Positions 1 to 12,000 of a DNA stretch of 64,000 nt are shown here, piece by piece. How positions within the stretch are numbered: the stretch's first letter is position 1; each line of letters begins with the position of its first letter. The position numbers and the translations under genes are program-made. The stretch is from Hirundichthys speculiger (taxonomy: Eukaryota > Chordata > Actinopteri > Beloniformes > Exocoetidae), in the NCBI GenBank assembly GCA_018398805.1, contig JAGFBZ010002129.1, positions 186,001 through 250,000 of the forward strand. The letters are read 5' to 3'. Under the pieces are notes generated by a model that was not told the origin of the DNA, did no database searches, and saw nothing but the letters and a program-made list of their open reading frames with translations.

Positions 1-1387
1 CCAAACTGCATCTCTGGGCAGTTTGGATCAGGAGTCATGAATGAAGGGAAGTGACGGGACCAGCCGGTCCGCTTCAGAGTGAAGAAGAGGCCAAATGTCC
101 TGAAATATCCCCTTTACACACACAAGTCTGGATGTTGGCTGAGTTTATTTAGCGGTATTTAAAGGTCTGTCTGGATGGTCGTGTTTTTTCCCTCCTGCTA
201 AACCGTTAAGTAACTTTAGTGTGGTTGTCCTCAGGTGAAGTAAAACATCACATTATCGCTGCATTCATGCTATTAAATCCTCACAAGTATGAGACTAACG
301 GCCGAATAAACGTAAACATGTCAGCGATATTTTTAGCTGCATCCATCCGCGACCACATTTTTTTTTTTTAATACAGCCGCCTGGGACTTGGTATACGGGC
401 ATGAATTTCTGTGGCGATGACACGATGTGAAAAACGAGTTTACTATCCTTCGCTTGATTAACTGTCTAATCTTCCTCGCGCTGGATCTCCCCATCACTTT
501 CACAGACAGACGGGGGGATGGAGAGAAATCAGGAAAATGAAACCTCATTTTCAACACTCACAGGGGTTTAAAATCTAATGAACAGATAAACACATCCACA
601 TCCCTGAAAACCTGCCCACCCTTCTGTGGAAGTGTCATGTCGCTGGGCGTTCTGTGAAAATCCCTCTTACCTAATGAGTATGTGTGTGAGTGTGTGTGTG
701 TGAGTCAGCCGTAGAGCAGAGAGGAGATGAAGCAGTGAGGAAAACTGAAGCAGGAAATTTAGTAAAATCCTGCACACCTGCCCTTAAAGAAATCTGTCAT
801 GACTAGAAAGAACTCAAGTGGTCGCGTTGACCCGACAGTTACTGATGAATGAAGTGGTGCTTCCCATTTACTTTGGTTCACACATAGTGAAGCACAACAC
901 ACACGAATGTGTCTCACATCTGGAGAGCTGTCACGCTGAGAGTTACAGCGCTGACAACCCCCCCCCAAAAAAAAAAATCAACACTCATTTCACCATATTT
1001 GTATTTATCTCAGTGACTCAACACCATTTCCACATCGCTGACATTATTTTACGAGCTTGAAAGTCCTCGCGGACCCACCGGTTGTCTGTTGGAAACCAGC
1101 TTTGCAGTGCAGTTGCACAACAAAGTTAAATGGTTTTGCTCAACACATCTTGGTCCTGATGTCAAAAATGTGGCCAGAATGTGAGGCATTTAGGCAAACT
1201 GGAAGGCTTTACACACCTTTAATTTTGAAGGGATTGTTTCAGATAAATCACATTCCTCCTCTTTGATTTGGTCTATAGAAGAATGTAAACGCACGCTCTG
1301 CTGTCGGACCGCTAGCTGACGGCTTTGGCTTTTCGTCCGTGTATATTTATTTTGTGCTTCTTTGTCTCTGTGCACTCGTTTCCCCAG
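1..1387 (+). other. cdc42bpa: cdc42bpa intron (upstream, partial)
   Basis: No exon recognised. A perfect 9-bp inverted repeat (CCAAACTGC / GCAGTTTGG, 8-bp loop) sits at 1-26. GT repeats near 680-705. Confidence 0.6.
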
Positions 1388-1512
1388 TTGACGAGCATGT
1401 TTGAGAAGATGAGCAGCTCCAACCGGCAGCTGGAGGATGAGATGAGGGAGCTGGCTGATAAAAAGGAGAGCGTAGCCCACTGGGAGGCCCAGATCACAGA
1501 AATCATCCAGTG
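1388..1512 (+). CDS. cdc42bpa: cdc42bpa exon: end of coiled coil
   Basis: Acceptor ttccccag, donor TG|gtgaga. Encodes [12 protein letters not shown] through the conserved [12 protein letters not shown] stretch, ending in a split Trp codon. First exon recognisable in the window. Confidence 0.93.
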
Positions 1513-4500
1513 GTGAGACACACACACACAAAAAAAACCCCAAACACATACAAACCTGCCATGTAACAGTCTTCTCAAGTGTCCTACACTACTTCCAGAG
1601 GCGTCAACCATCCACTCCTGCTACAGCACAAACTGAGAGACGCTCTCACTCACAGAAACACACACACACACATGGACGGGCTGCGAGCGTATTGAGTTCC
1701 TCCTTACAGTAAATCTGCTGGAGGTCTGGCATACCTCTGAAGACCGGGCCGCTACCTCCCTTCCTCTCAGATCATTTCACTGCAGCTGACACCTCGCCAG
1801 CTGCTCAGCACTCTTCTGCTAGGACAAGCCTGAAGTCTTCACATAGCGCACACACACACACACACACGCACGATGAAGCCGTCCATCCTCAGATCCATTA
1901 AGGAATGCAACCATGACAATTTTTAAATATGAACATTGAAATGCCATGTGGGGAATGAACAGTATGTTTAGAAGCAGTTAGTACCCAGTGCTGCCCCCTG
2001 GTGGCTGTAATTCTCTACTACAAGGAGTCAGTTAAGAACTAGGATCAACATCATTGACTAAACAAGCTCTGAGTTGTTATAACTTGTAATTCACGTCTTA
2101 GAATGTATCCTGGTTTATGGATTTAGTCATGGATGTATCATTAATGGACTAATGGAGTTAAGAATCAGAAGTTACTTCCATTTATAGTTGAAGCAGCAAA
2201 AAAACTTGGTGCAGCTTTTAGCTCAGAGGGTCCCGGTACAGAAGAGGAGGTTATTGATTTACTCTTAGTGCATCTCTTGCTTATCACTCTCATTTTCTCT
2301 TCTGTCATTACTTGAGTCTTTATCTCATCCTACGATGTCTACTATAGCTGCGTGAGCTAATTTCACCGTTATCAGTGTTGAGTATAGTGTTGTAAAGTGA
2401 TACGCGGTTGATGCAAGAGACGACTTGAGTCCAGAGTTATTTCTGTTGGTGGTGGGGGCCGGAGACTGCAAGAGCTAGACAGCACTTCCTAAAAGTAATC
2501 AAATATTCCTCCAGATGAAACTGAAACACGGTATTTTAACATTAAAAGACTGCTTCGTGCTGCTTTAAATGTTGTTAACACCGGCCATGATTTCTCTGAC
2601 TGGTAGGATTTGTTTCGGCTGCCTGTGCATGCGTCCATATCAGTTTGCACTTGTGTGTATTGGTATAAAAGGACGTATAATTTTGGTTTGTGGTCAAAGT
2701 ATTTACAGATACTTTGTACTGAAGTTAATTTTGACATAGTTTGTTTTTTTATTTTTATTTCTAGAAAGGTTAAAGCTGAAAACAGTTGAAGAATGCATGG
2801 GTCACAAAGTTAAGAAAATGTTAGCATTCCCTCTAAAATGGCTGATATTTAGAGCTTTAACGTTTATAGATGCAGGTGAGAGAAGATATGAGTGAATGTG
2901 TTTGCATCTAAAATGCAACTGTAATTGTGTGTTGTGATCTGCAGGGTGAGTGATGAGAAGGACGCTCGAGGCTACCTGCAGGCTCTGGCCACGAAGATGA
3001 CGGAGGAGCTGGAGGGACTCAGAAACACCAGCCTCGGAGCGAGAGCCACGGTAAAACACCGAACACACACACTGGTCTCGTCTGCTGTATTCTGGGTGCT
3101 TCTCAGGCAGATGAAACATCCTGTTACTGGGCTGTAAAAACAACAAAAAACACTGTGTGAGTATGTTCCTTCAGTTTGAAGGACGGGTGCATTTACCTGC
3201 AGGGTATAACTTCCTGCTGCAGCTCTGTCGGTGCCATCAGGAGCCACGACAACAGTAGGGATGTCTTCTTACTGCTTCCAGCCACCAGCCCTCAGGTCCT
3301 TTTCCACTTGATGTCAGTTCCTCTGAAACTGAAAACCTGCAGCCGACTTCTACTGGGCTGGTAGACGACTTCCATCTGTCCACGCTGCAGACAGCTCACC
3401 GTACTTTTCCTTCTCCGTGGAAGCAAACTCCGTTACTTCTTCCCACGGAACAGTGAGTTTGGCCACGATCACCGCTGTAGCAGATGTCCACCAGAAGACG
3501 GTATCGGGCTGTAAGGAGGCTTCCGTGATCTCGTCAGGGAACCGCAGCTCTCCAAGCCGACCCTCATCTTCCACCCACATGCAGGTGTCAGAATGGACCG
3601 CTCCTTCTGGCCCATGTTCTGCACCGCAGCTCCTTCAATGATGAAGCGAATCCCTGGTTGCACACTGGGTGGACTGATTTTATTCGCTTCAAGTCCGCGT
3701 GCGTCCAGAATCTCAGTTTTAGTCAGGGACCCGGTCTGCAGGTTGCCATGGATACCAGGTCCAGAGCTGGAACCTGCTGCGGGCTGAGGTTCTGGGCTTT
3801 CTTCTGAGCCGTACCAGAGATGTGGGTCTCTTGGGCTTCAGAGTACGTCATGTCTGGGTTCAATTAGAAAACTCGTTTAAAGGATCCACGTCAGTTGTTG
3901 ACTGCTTCCCAGTTTGTTCCCATTTCTTTCTTCCCGTTTTCCCCAATTACCCTAATTGTTGACTAACTTTTAGCACTTTTTTTTTTCCCTCGCTCTTTTC
4001 CAGGACATGCCGTGGAAGATGCGCCGTTTTGCCAAGCTGGACATGTCGGCCCGGCTCGAGCTGCAGTCGGCCCTGGACGCTGAAATCAGGGCCAAGCAGA
4101 GCATCCAGGACGAACTGAACAAGGTCAAGGCCAACAACATTTCCACAGAATGGTACGGATGCACCAAACGTCTGTAGCATTTAAAGTATTTTTGTTTGCT
4201 GTTTTACTGAACGGCTGCTGAGCAGCGTCTCATGCGTTATTTCCTGTGATCCACCAGCAAACTGCAGGAGGCGGACAGTAAAAACCAGGAGCTCCTGAGT
4301 GAGATCGACCGGCTAAAGAAGGAGATGGAGGAGCTGCGGCTGCGAAGAGGTGAAGAACGAAAGCCACAACTCTGAACAATCCCAGTTTCCACTGGGACTC
4401 CTAAACTCTGAATGGAAAACCGATGCAGACAAAACTCCTTTTTTTTTTTTTTTTTCTTTTTTTCCTGAGAGATTATCACAATAAAAGAGGTTTATGCTAC

Positions 4501-7500
4501 AACTGGGCACCCAAATTAGAGGGCTTAGCGTCGGCAGCCATGTTTGAGAGATAAAATGTATTGTTACTTCGGTCATATGAAACCGGCCCCCCAGTTCTTA
4601 GAACGAGTCCTGTGACTGATTTTGTCTTAAGTCACCCTTTGATGTGTTAATACTTGACCATGGTTGTGTTATTTGTTCTGTGTCTATAGGCGTCAAGCAC
4701 CAGGATTCCCAGAATTCCTTCTTGGCTTTTCTCAATGCCCCCACCTCAGCCCTCGACCAGTTCGATGTAAGTCGCCCCCCCACTCAGGGGCCTGAATAAA
4801 CCTGATAGCTAACACACATCTGTCTCAAATTAAAGGTTTGACACAATAAACTGCACTAATCTGTCATTCTGTTAAGTTAAATCTTTGCTTTTCTTCATAT
4901 ATATATATTTTTTTATTAATTAATTTTGCTTGCTTTGACTTTTCTGTCTTCATTTTTCTTTTGTGTTTTTGGTTGTTTTCCTTGCATCACGCTGGTACAT
5001 CAGGACTCTTATTCTTCATCTTCATCTTCTTTAATTGAGTTTTGGGAAGATGTAAGTGTATTTTGGGTGGACAGAGGTGCACGTGTCGTGACGTCCATGT
5101 GACAGTAGCTGTACCTCGTAGGACTGCGGCTACGTTCACATTAATACGTTTACGTGTTGAAATTCAAAACCCGGGCCACGGTTTCACCTGGCGTCTACAC
5201 TGTTCTGGCTGCTTCGACTCTTTAAAAAACCAAACCGTGCAGATCTGTTTCAGTCTGCAGATGCAGTGGCTGCAGCCTGAACTGTTATCATGGAGAGTTG
5301 AGACCGTAAACACTGGAATCAATGACGGCGGTTCGCTCTGGTTTGCTCTTCTGCTTTATCCTGCTCTGATTTGCCAAACTGTTGTTTTCACCAGAAGATA
5401 ACAGAGATGCACCTTTTGTGTAAACAACATGCGGATGAAGCATGTCTGTATTTACCATCACTGCATCGGCTGCATGGCCTGCAGAAAAGCTATTTATAAA
5501 AGCTGATCTGGATCAAAGGTTACCCCCAGTTTCCAGGGGAGTTTTCGGCCTGTTCTTGCTGGCCTGCACACGCCCAGTGAGCGTGATCCGGAACTAAAAC
5601 GCTAGTGTGGACGCGGATCGTTTTTTGCTGTAAAACAGTATTTTGGAACAAACACGAACTAATGTGGACGTAGCCTGCGACGATAGATGCGTAGGCGTGC
5701 GCCTGCGCCTCAGTGTTGATGGGAGGAAGCGTGGATGCACAGAAATAATGTCAGTCCTGTTATTTTTATCAGGAAATTAGTTTTGTGCCTCTTAAAACAT
5801 TAGGAGTTAAAGCCATCTGTGGTTTTAGTTTTTGCGTGAAGGAATTACAGAGCATCACAGACGCTTGTAAAGCTGCAGTGTCTTCAGTCGTTAGGTCTCG
5901 TAGGTTAGAGGACTGATCAACTCCACTTGAGCTTCCCAGTGTAACGACATCAGCAGCATAATTAAAGCCATTCATCTGTTGTTAATCATCTTTTTTAACC
6001 AGAGCTCATCACCGTTCTGAGGGCTCACTTTCCCCAAGCTTCTCCCTCCTCATAACCATGTGTACTTTCTCCATCAGCACCCATCCACCCTTCTCCATTC
6101 CTGTCCTCAGTGCCCCCCTGTGGACAAACTGTGCAGTGCTTCCCACTCTGAAACAGTTTATTCCCATAAATAGCTAAATGGTATCACCAGCTTTTAGTGA
6201 CTCATTAGTGACGGATCCATCAGTCTGAGTGAGAAGTAACACCCAACTGTTGTAATTTAGAGAGATTAAACACTTCAGATGTTAAAAAAAAAAAAAAGAA
6301 AGAAAAGGGTTGGGAACCACTGCCTGATGTAATCTAGACCTACTAGCTTTGCAACCTCCCCCCCCCAGTCTCTGTAAATATGTTTACGGCTCTTAGATGG
6401 CCTCTCTAATATTCCCTCATCTGTGTCTCTGCCACTCTCTGCCTCTCTTCCTGCCGCTGAAGCGCTCGCCATCCGTCGGGCCGGCTAGCAAAGGCAGACG
6501 TGTAAGCACCATCACTGCGCTCTGCGGCCCTCTCTAAATGTGCCGTTTTGTCTCAAAGATGATTGATTTGTGTGTGCGGTCCTGTGATGTGTATGCGTGG
6601 CTGTCCGACTGCATGGTGGGCGTTGTGATTTAATTAAAAATGTTTTTTAGATGTGCCGTCTCTTTGTGTGTGATCGTGTTTGTTGGAGCTCTGCTAATAG
6701 CCTTGCATGGTTTGTGGTGTGATCCCTTCAGTGTCTTATATTAACACGGACTCGGGGCTGTTGATGTGTTAGAAAACACGGGGGTGTAATAAGCTGTGGT
6801 CAGTTTTCTTCTGGTGGTTATGAGTCACACTTGGACCAGGAAATCTTTCTGTAAGCATGGAGGCTGCATATCGGTCACTAGTTTTTAACCAACACTCCTC
6901 TCTGTATCCCAAAATCCTTTCCTCTTTCTGTATCCTTTAATCTTTCCCCTGTTCTTTCTTCCTCGTCTCTTTTTGTCTCATTCCTCTCTGCCTTGTCGTC
7001 TCCAGGTGGACTCCATAGACAACTTCACCCCCTCCAACACTCCGTCTCGGGACGATGACCCCAAGTCCCACCTCAAGTCCCGTTCACGTTCCCCCTCCAT
7101 GGCCAGTGACATGGAGCCCATAGAGGTCAGACAATGTGAAGAAACTCCTGCCTTTTTACAGACGGGCCTCCTGTCCTCCCAGAACCAGGTTATGTTGTTG
7201 CAGCTCAGCACCAGAATCCACAGCCTGGAAGCCCGACAGGAATGTTCGGCCCGCTGTTTAACAGGGATGAACGCTTCCAAATTTTTAAATGGAACGTTGG
7301 CAATTCCACGTGGAGCTGAAACTCCTCGGTTCACATTGTTGGCGCTGTTGAGGAGCCATCCACTTGTGAATTAGACCTAATTCAGTTAGGGAATAATGCG
7401 CGAAGCCAGCAGCACAATCAGATCAACTCTGAGGCCGGCAGACTCCAGACTACACTGATGGTTCAAGTAAATACCCATGTCCTGTTTGGGACTGTTTGTG

Positions 7501-8997
7501 CACTGTAGCACAAAGTGCTTGTAAACCTCAAATTTAATTAAAAGATTAAAAAAATTAAAGTAATCTTACAACAACCGAACAAAAATATTCAACAGAGGCA
7601 ACTCATTGCTCATCTTTCCAGAAGAAGGTTGTGAGAAATGGTTTTCAAATCTTAATTTCAATTTACTTCATCTCTCATCATGATGCTGGTTCTTGGACAG
7701 TTTTGATTTTGATGCCTGTTAACCAAGTTCTGTTACTAGTTTACTGATCAAACCATAACTAAACACTACTCAAGTGTTTTCATGCTCTCTGCCCTGCAGT
7801 TGATAGACCACCCGTCCCGTTCAGTTCAGACTCCCACCATGCGTTCAGGAGGTTATGGCAGTATTGGACGCTCCTCTCCTAAGGTTAGATATTTCATTAG
7901 AGAGGACTCCTTCAGCTCTGCAGCTTTGCCTTTATAGTGATCATTTAAAACACTGACCACTTCCTCTCTTTACAGCCCAAAGCGCATCAGTTTGTCGTGA
8001 AATCCTTCAACACGCCCACAAAGTGTAACCAGTGCACCTCCCTGATGGTGGGGCTCATCCGGCAGGGCTGCACATGCGAAGGTGAGAAGATCATCTCTTG
8101 AACACTTGTTTTTGCTTAAAAGTAATGTGAGCTTTAAAGATCAAAACTGGGCATAACTTTGAAAGCTGAATTCTTCCTTTGGGTCCTCATCTGTATTTTC
8201 CTGTTTCCAGTGTGTAACTTCTCCTGCCACGTCACGTGTGCTGGACAAGGCTCCAGCTGTGTGTCCTGTGCCCCAGGACCAGACCAAGGGCCCGCTGGGC
8301 ATCGACCCGCAGAGGGGTATTGGTACCGCTTACGAAGGCCACGTCAGGGTGAGTTTCCCTGGAAAAAAGCTTCCGGCTCGTCTTTGGTTCAGAAGGTGAC
8401 CTGATGACCAGAAGAGTCGGTTTAAAAGAATGCAGACCTGTTCAGACTCCCTCACATCTGAGCTGTGGACTCAGACTGAAACTAAATAAACCTCAGTTTT
8501 AACTTTCCCCGCTGCCCGTCTCCAACAACAACGTTTTTTGATGGTTACGTGGTTTATATTCACACCAGAACTGTTCACACTGAGACACTGATCCATACTT
8601 GGTCCTGATCCAAGTCATTAATCGTTCAAGTGTGTCTTGACATCTGTTGCAGGTACCTAAACCAACGGGGGTGAAGAAGGGCTGGCAGAGGGCGATGGCT
8701 GTGGTCTGTGACTTCAAACTGTTCCTCTATGAGCTGGGAGAAGGAAAAGCACCGCAGCCGAGTGTAGTCGTGAGCCAAGTCATAGATATGAGGTGAGAAG
8801 AACCGGCTCCTCACAGGCACGTGTGCTTTAAATTATCCAGCCTGAAGTGGCACAAATGTCCCAAAAATATTAGGGGTAGCTATTCATTTACAATAAAAGC
8901 AGAAGGTCCTGTTGTTGCTGTTGTTGTTGTTGTTTTTTTGAGGTCTTGTGTCTAAATCAGTCAAAGCTGGCATCGTTGATGGATGGATAGATAGATG

Positions 8998-9058
<61 letters not shown>

Positions 9059-12000
9059 CTAGATAGATAGATAGCTGGCTAGCTAGCTGGCTGATAACTC
9101 CTGGTGATTATTTTCTGTCCTGCGTGTTTGACTGTTCATCATTTTCTGTCAGGGATGAAGAGTTTTCTGTCAGTTCGGTCCTCGCCTCAGATGTCATCCA
9201 CGCCAACCGCAAGGACGTCCCCTGCATATTCAGAGTGAGTCGTCTTAAATATTTATGTTGCTTCGTTCCTCAGACGGCAGTGTCCTGGAGGAGAGCAGCT
9301 GTCGTTCTGAAACTGTTTCAGATGCACTTGTTCACCTGGCCCCTCCCCCTCCCCCCTCAGGTGACAGCATCCCACCTCTCAGCCTCCAGCACCCACAAGA
9401 CCTCCATCCTGATCCTGGCCGACAGCGACCAGGAGAGGAACAAATGGGTGGGCGTCCTCAACGAGCTGCACCGCATCCTGAAGAGGAACAAGCTCAAGGA
9501 GCGCTTCGTCTACGTCCCCAAGGAGGCGTACGACAGCACGCTGCCCCTCATCAAGACCACCCAGTCTGCTGCTATCATAGGTGGGCTTTCAGGTTTCAGA
9601 AGGGCTTCAGAGAACATACTAGAACTGAGGAAGCAGCTGACATGTCACTGATAATCAAATCATCTGTGATCTTTTTCATGTTGCTACTCTGTGGACGGTC
9701 ATTACTTCAAATTCAGATTGCTTCTTGTTTAATTGTCGTTGTTCCACAGAGGCTTTTTCTGTTTTCTATTTCTGACCAATTAGATCAGAGGAAAGCTCTG
9801 GGATTTTTATTATTGAAGTTTTAGTTGTTCCTGTATGGCTCTGAGATGACCGTCTCGCTTCATTTGCTTTGTTCTCAGATCACGAACGTGTGGCCCTGGG
9901 AAATGAGGAAGGTCTTTTTGTCGTCCATGTCACCAAAGATGGTAAGATCCACTTAAAATGATTTGAAAATTAAAAAATAAATGAAATGATCTGTTGATAT
10001 ATTACTTTTTCTATGTTCCTTCTCTTCGGTCCGCGTCTTCCCGCCGTCGTTCTCTGCTCGCTCCTGCGCTCTTCGGTGCCTTCTCAGAAATAATCCGGGT
10101 GGGGGACAACAAGAAGGTCCACCAAATCGACCTGATGCCTCAGGAGCAGCTCCTGGCAGTCATCTCAGGCAGGAACCGCCACGTCCGCCTCATCCCCACG
10201 CAGGCCCTGGATGGTCGCGAGACCGATTCCTACAAGCTGGCTGAGACGAAAAGCTGCCACGCCATCGTCTCCGGTCCGGTTCGAAACGGCTCCCTTACCT
10301 GCCTCTGTGTGGCCGTGAAGAGCAAAATCATGTGTTTCGAGGTGAGAAAAACGAACCCCGATGATTCAAATTCACAACAAATGACATGAAGGACAAGGAA
10401 GATAATGACCTGCCTCCACTGGCTGCTAAGTTTACAGGACGTAGTCCTTTCTCTCTGTTGGTTCAGATTTTTAATGTGGAGATGTATATATATTTTAAAT
10501 CTTGCAGATTAATAAGGGTAAAGCACGTCACCGTATGCTGCGGGATGTGGCGTCTCCAGGGCCCGTTCAGTGGATGGGTCTGCTCAGTGAGCGTCTTTAT
10601 GTGGGCTACCAGTCCGGCTTCATGCGCTACAGGTGCTGCTTAGATCCGCATCAGAATGCAGCTGATCATGACGTTGACACATGACATGACGCATGCATCG
10701 TTTCTGAAAACAGCGTCCATGGCGACACGTCCCCCGTGAGCCTGCTCCACCACGAGGACCACACCCTGGCCTTCATCCCTCAGCAGAACCTGAGCGCCCT
10801 GTGTGCCGTGGAGATTTCCAGCAAAGAGCTGCTCCTGTGCTTCAGCTCCATCGGCGTCTACGTGGACTCTCACGGCCGCAGGTCGCGTCAGCAGGAGCTC
10901 ATGTGGCCGGCCTGGCCCAGCGCTGCTTGTGAGTGCAGGACTCCTGCCGACGGCTTCACGCATATATGTAAACCCGCTGTTAGGGTTTTAGCGTTCACTG
11001 TGTTCACCTGTCAATGTTGTATGGAAACAACTTGGAAGTCAGAGAGAAGAGCAGTCTGGGTCTTTTTTTTTTATAGAAAAGATAAATAAATGCAGTATAC
11101 TCTGTGATATACACAAAAATAAATATTTACTCCTTCAACCAAAGAAGAATCCAGAAATATACAGACTAGGGGTGTGAAAAATAAAATCGATTTGGCAATA
11201 TATCACGATTTTTGGACGCCCAATATAATATCGATTTTACAGCTACTAATATCAATATCGTCAGTATGTTGTAATGTGCAAAAACACTAATAATAAACAA
11301 TAAATAGGTTGTTTTGAAGCAAATATCATCTGATGAATATATACAGCAACTTGAATTTTCATCTCTACTTTTAATTTTGATATTAACTGGGTAGAATATC
11401 GCAATATATCGTGATAATATCGTATCGTGACCCAAGTATCATGATACATATCGTATTGCGAGGTCCTTGCCAATACTCACTTATAATACAGACTGATATG
11501 TCAAAATAAAACAAACCTAGTTCCTGATGCTGATGGAAAAAGTGTCTCCTTCTTGTTTAGGCTACAACGCCCCCTACCTGTCACTGTACAGTGAGAACGC
11601 TGTGGACGTGTTTGACGTCAACACGATGGAGTGGATCCAGACCATCCCTCTAAAGAAGGTCAGTATCTGTCAGGAGCTGGAGCTTCAGCAGCGACGGATA
11701 AACCCAGGGGGACCCCGGGCCTCATCCTGTGGAAAAATAAATAAATTAAATTCTCTTGGTCTCATCATCACAGAAACCTCCCTCGGTCTTTTCTGCCACA
11801 TCAACATAAAATGAAATAAAACTCTGAATGAATGAACCCTCTCAATGACCCACTGATGAGTGATTCCTCTGCTCCTGTAGGTGCGACCTCTGAATGTTGA
11901 TGGATCTCTGAACCTGCTCGGGTTGGAAACTGTACGCCTCATCTACTTCAGAAACAAGATGGCCGGTGAGAACTCTGCCGTTTCTCTTAAAGCTTTGTGT

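Noticed and set aside
7126..7374. Open continuation of the cdc42bpa exon past 7125
   Set aside because: The similarity to MRCK linker stops at the GAG|gtcaga donor and the next exon joins in phase.
8978..9072. Array-like repeated units, possible CRISPR
   Set aside because: Pure GATA microsatellite without spacers in a vertebrate intron.
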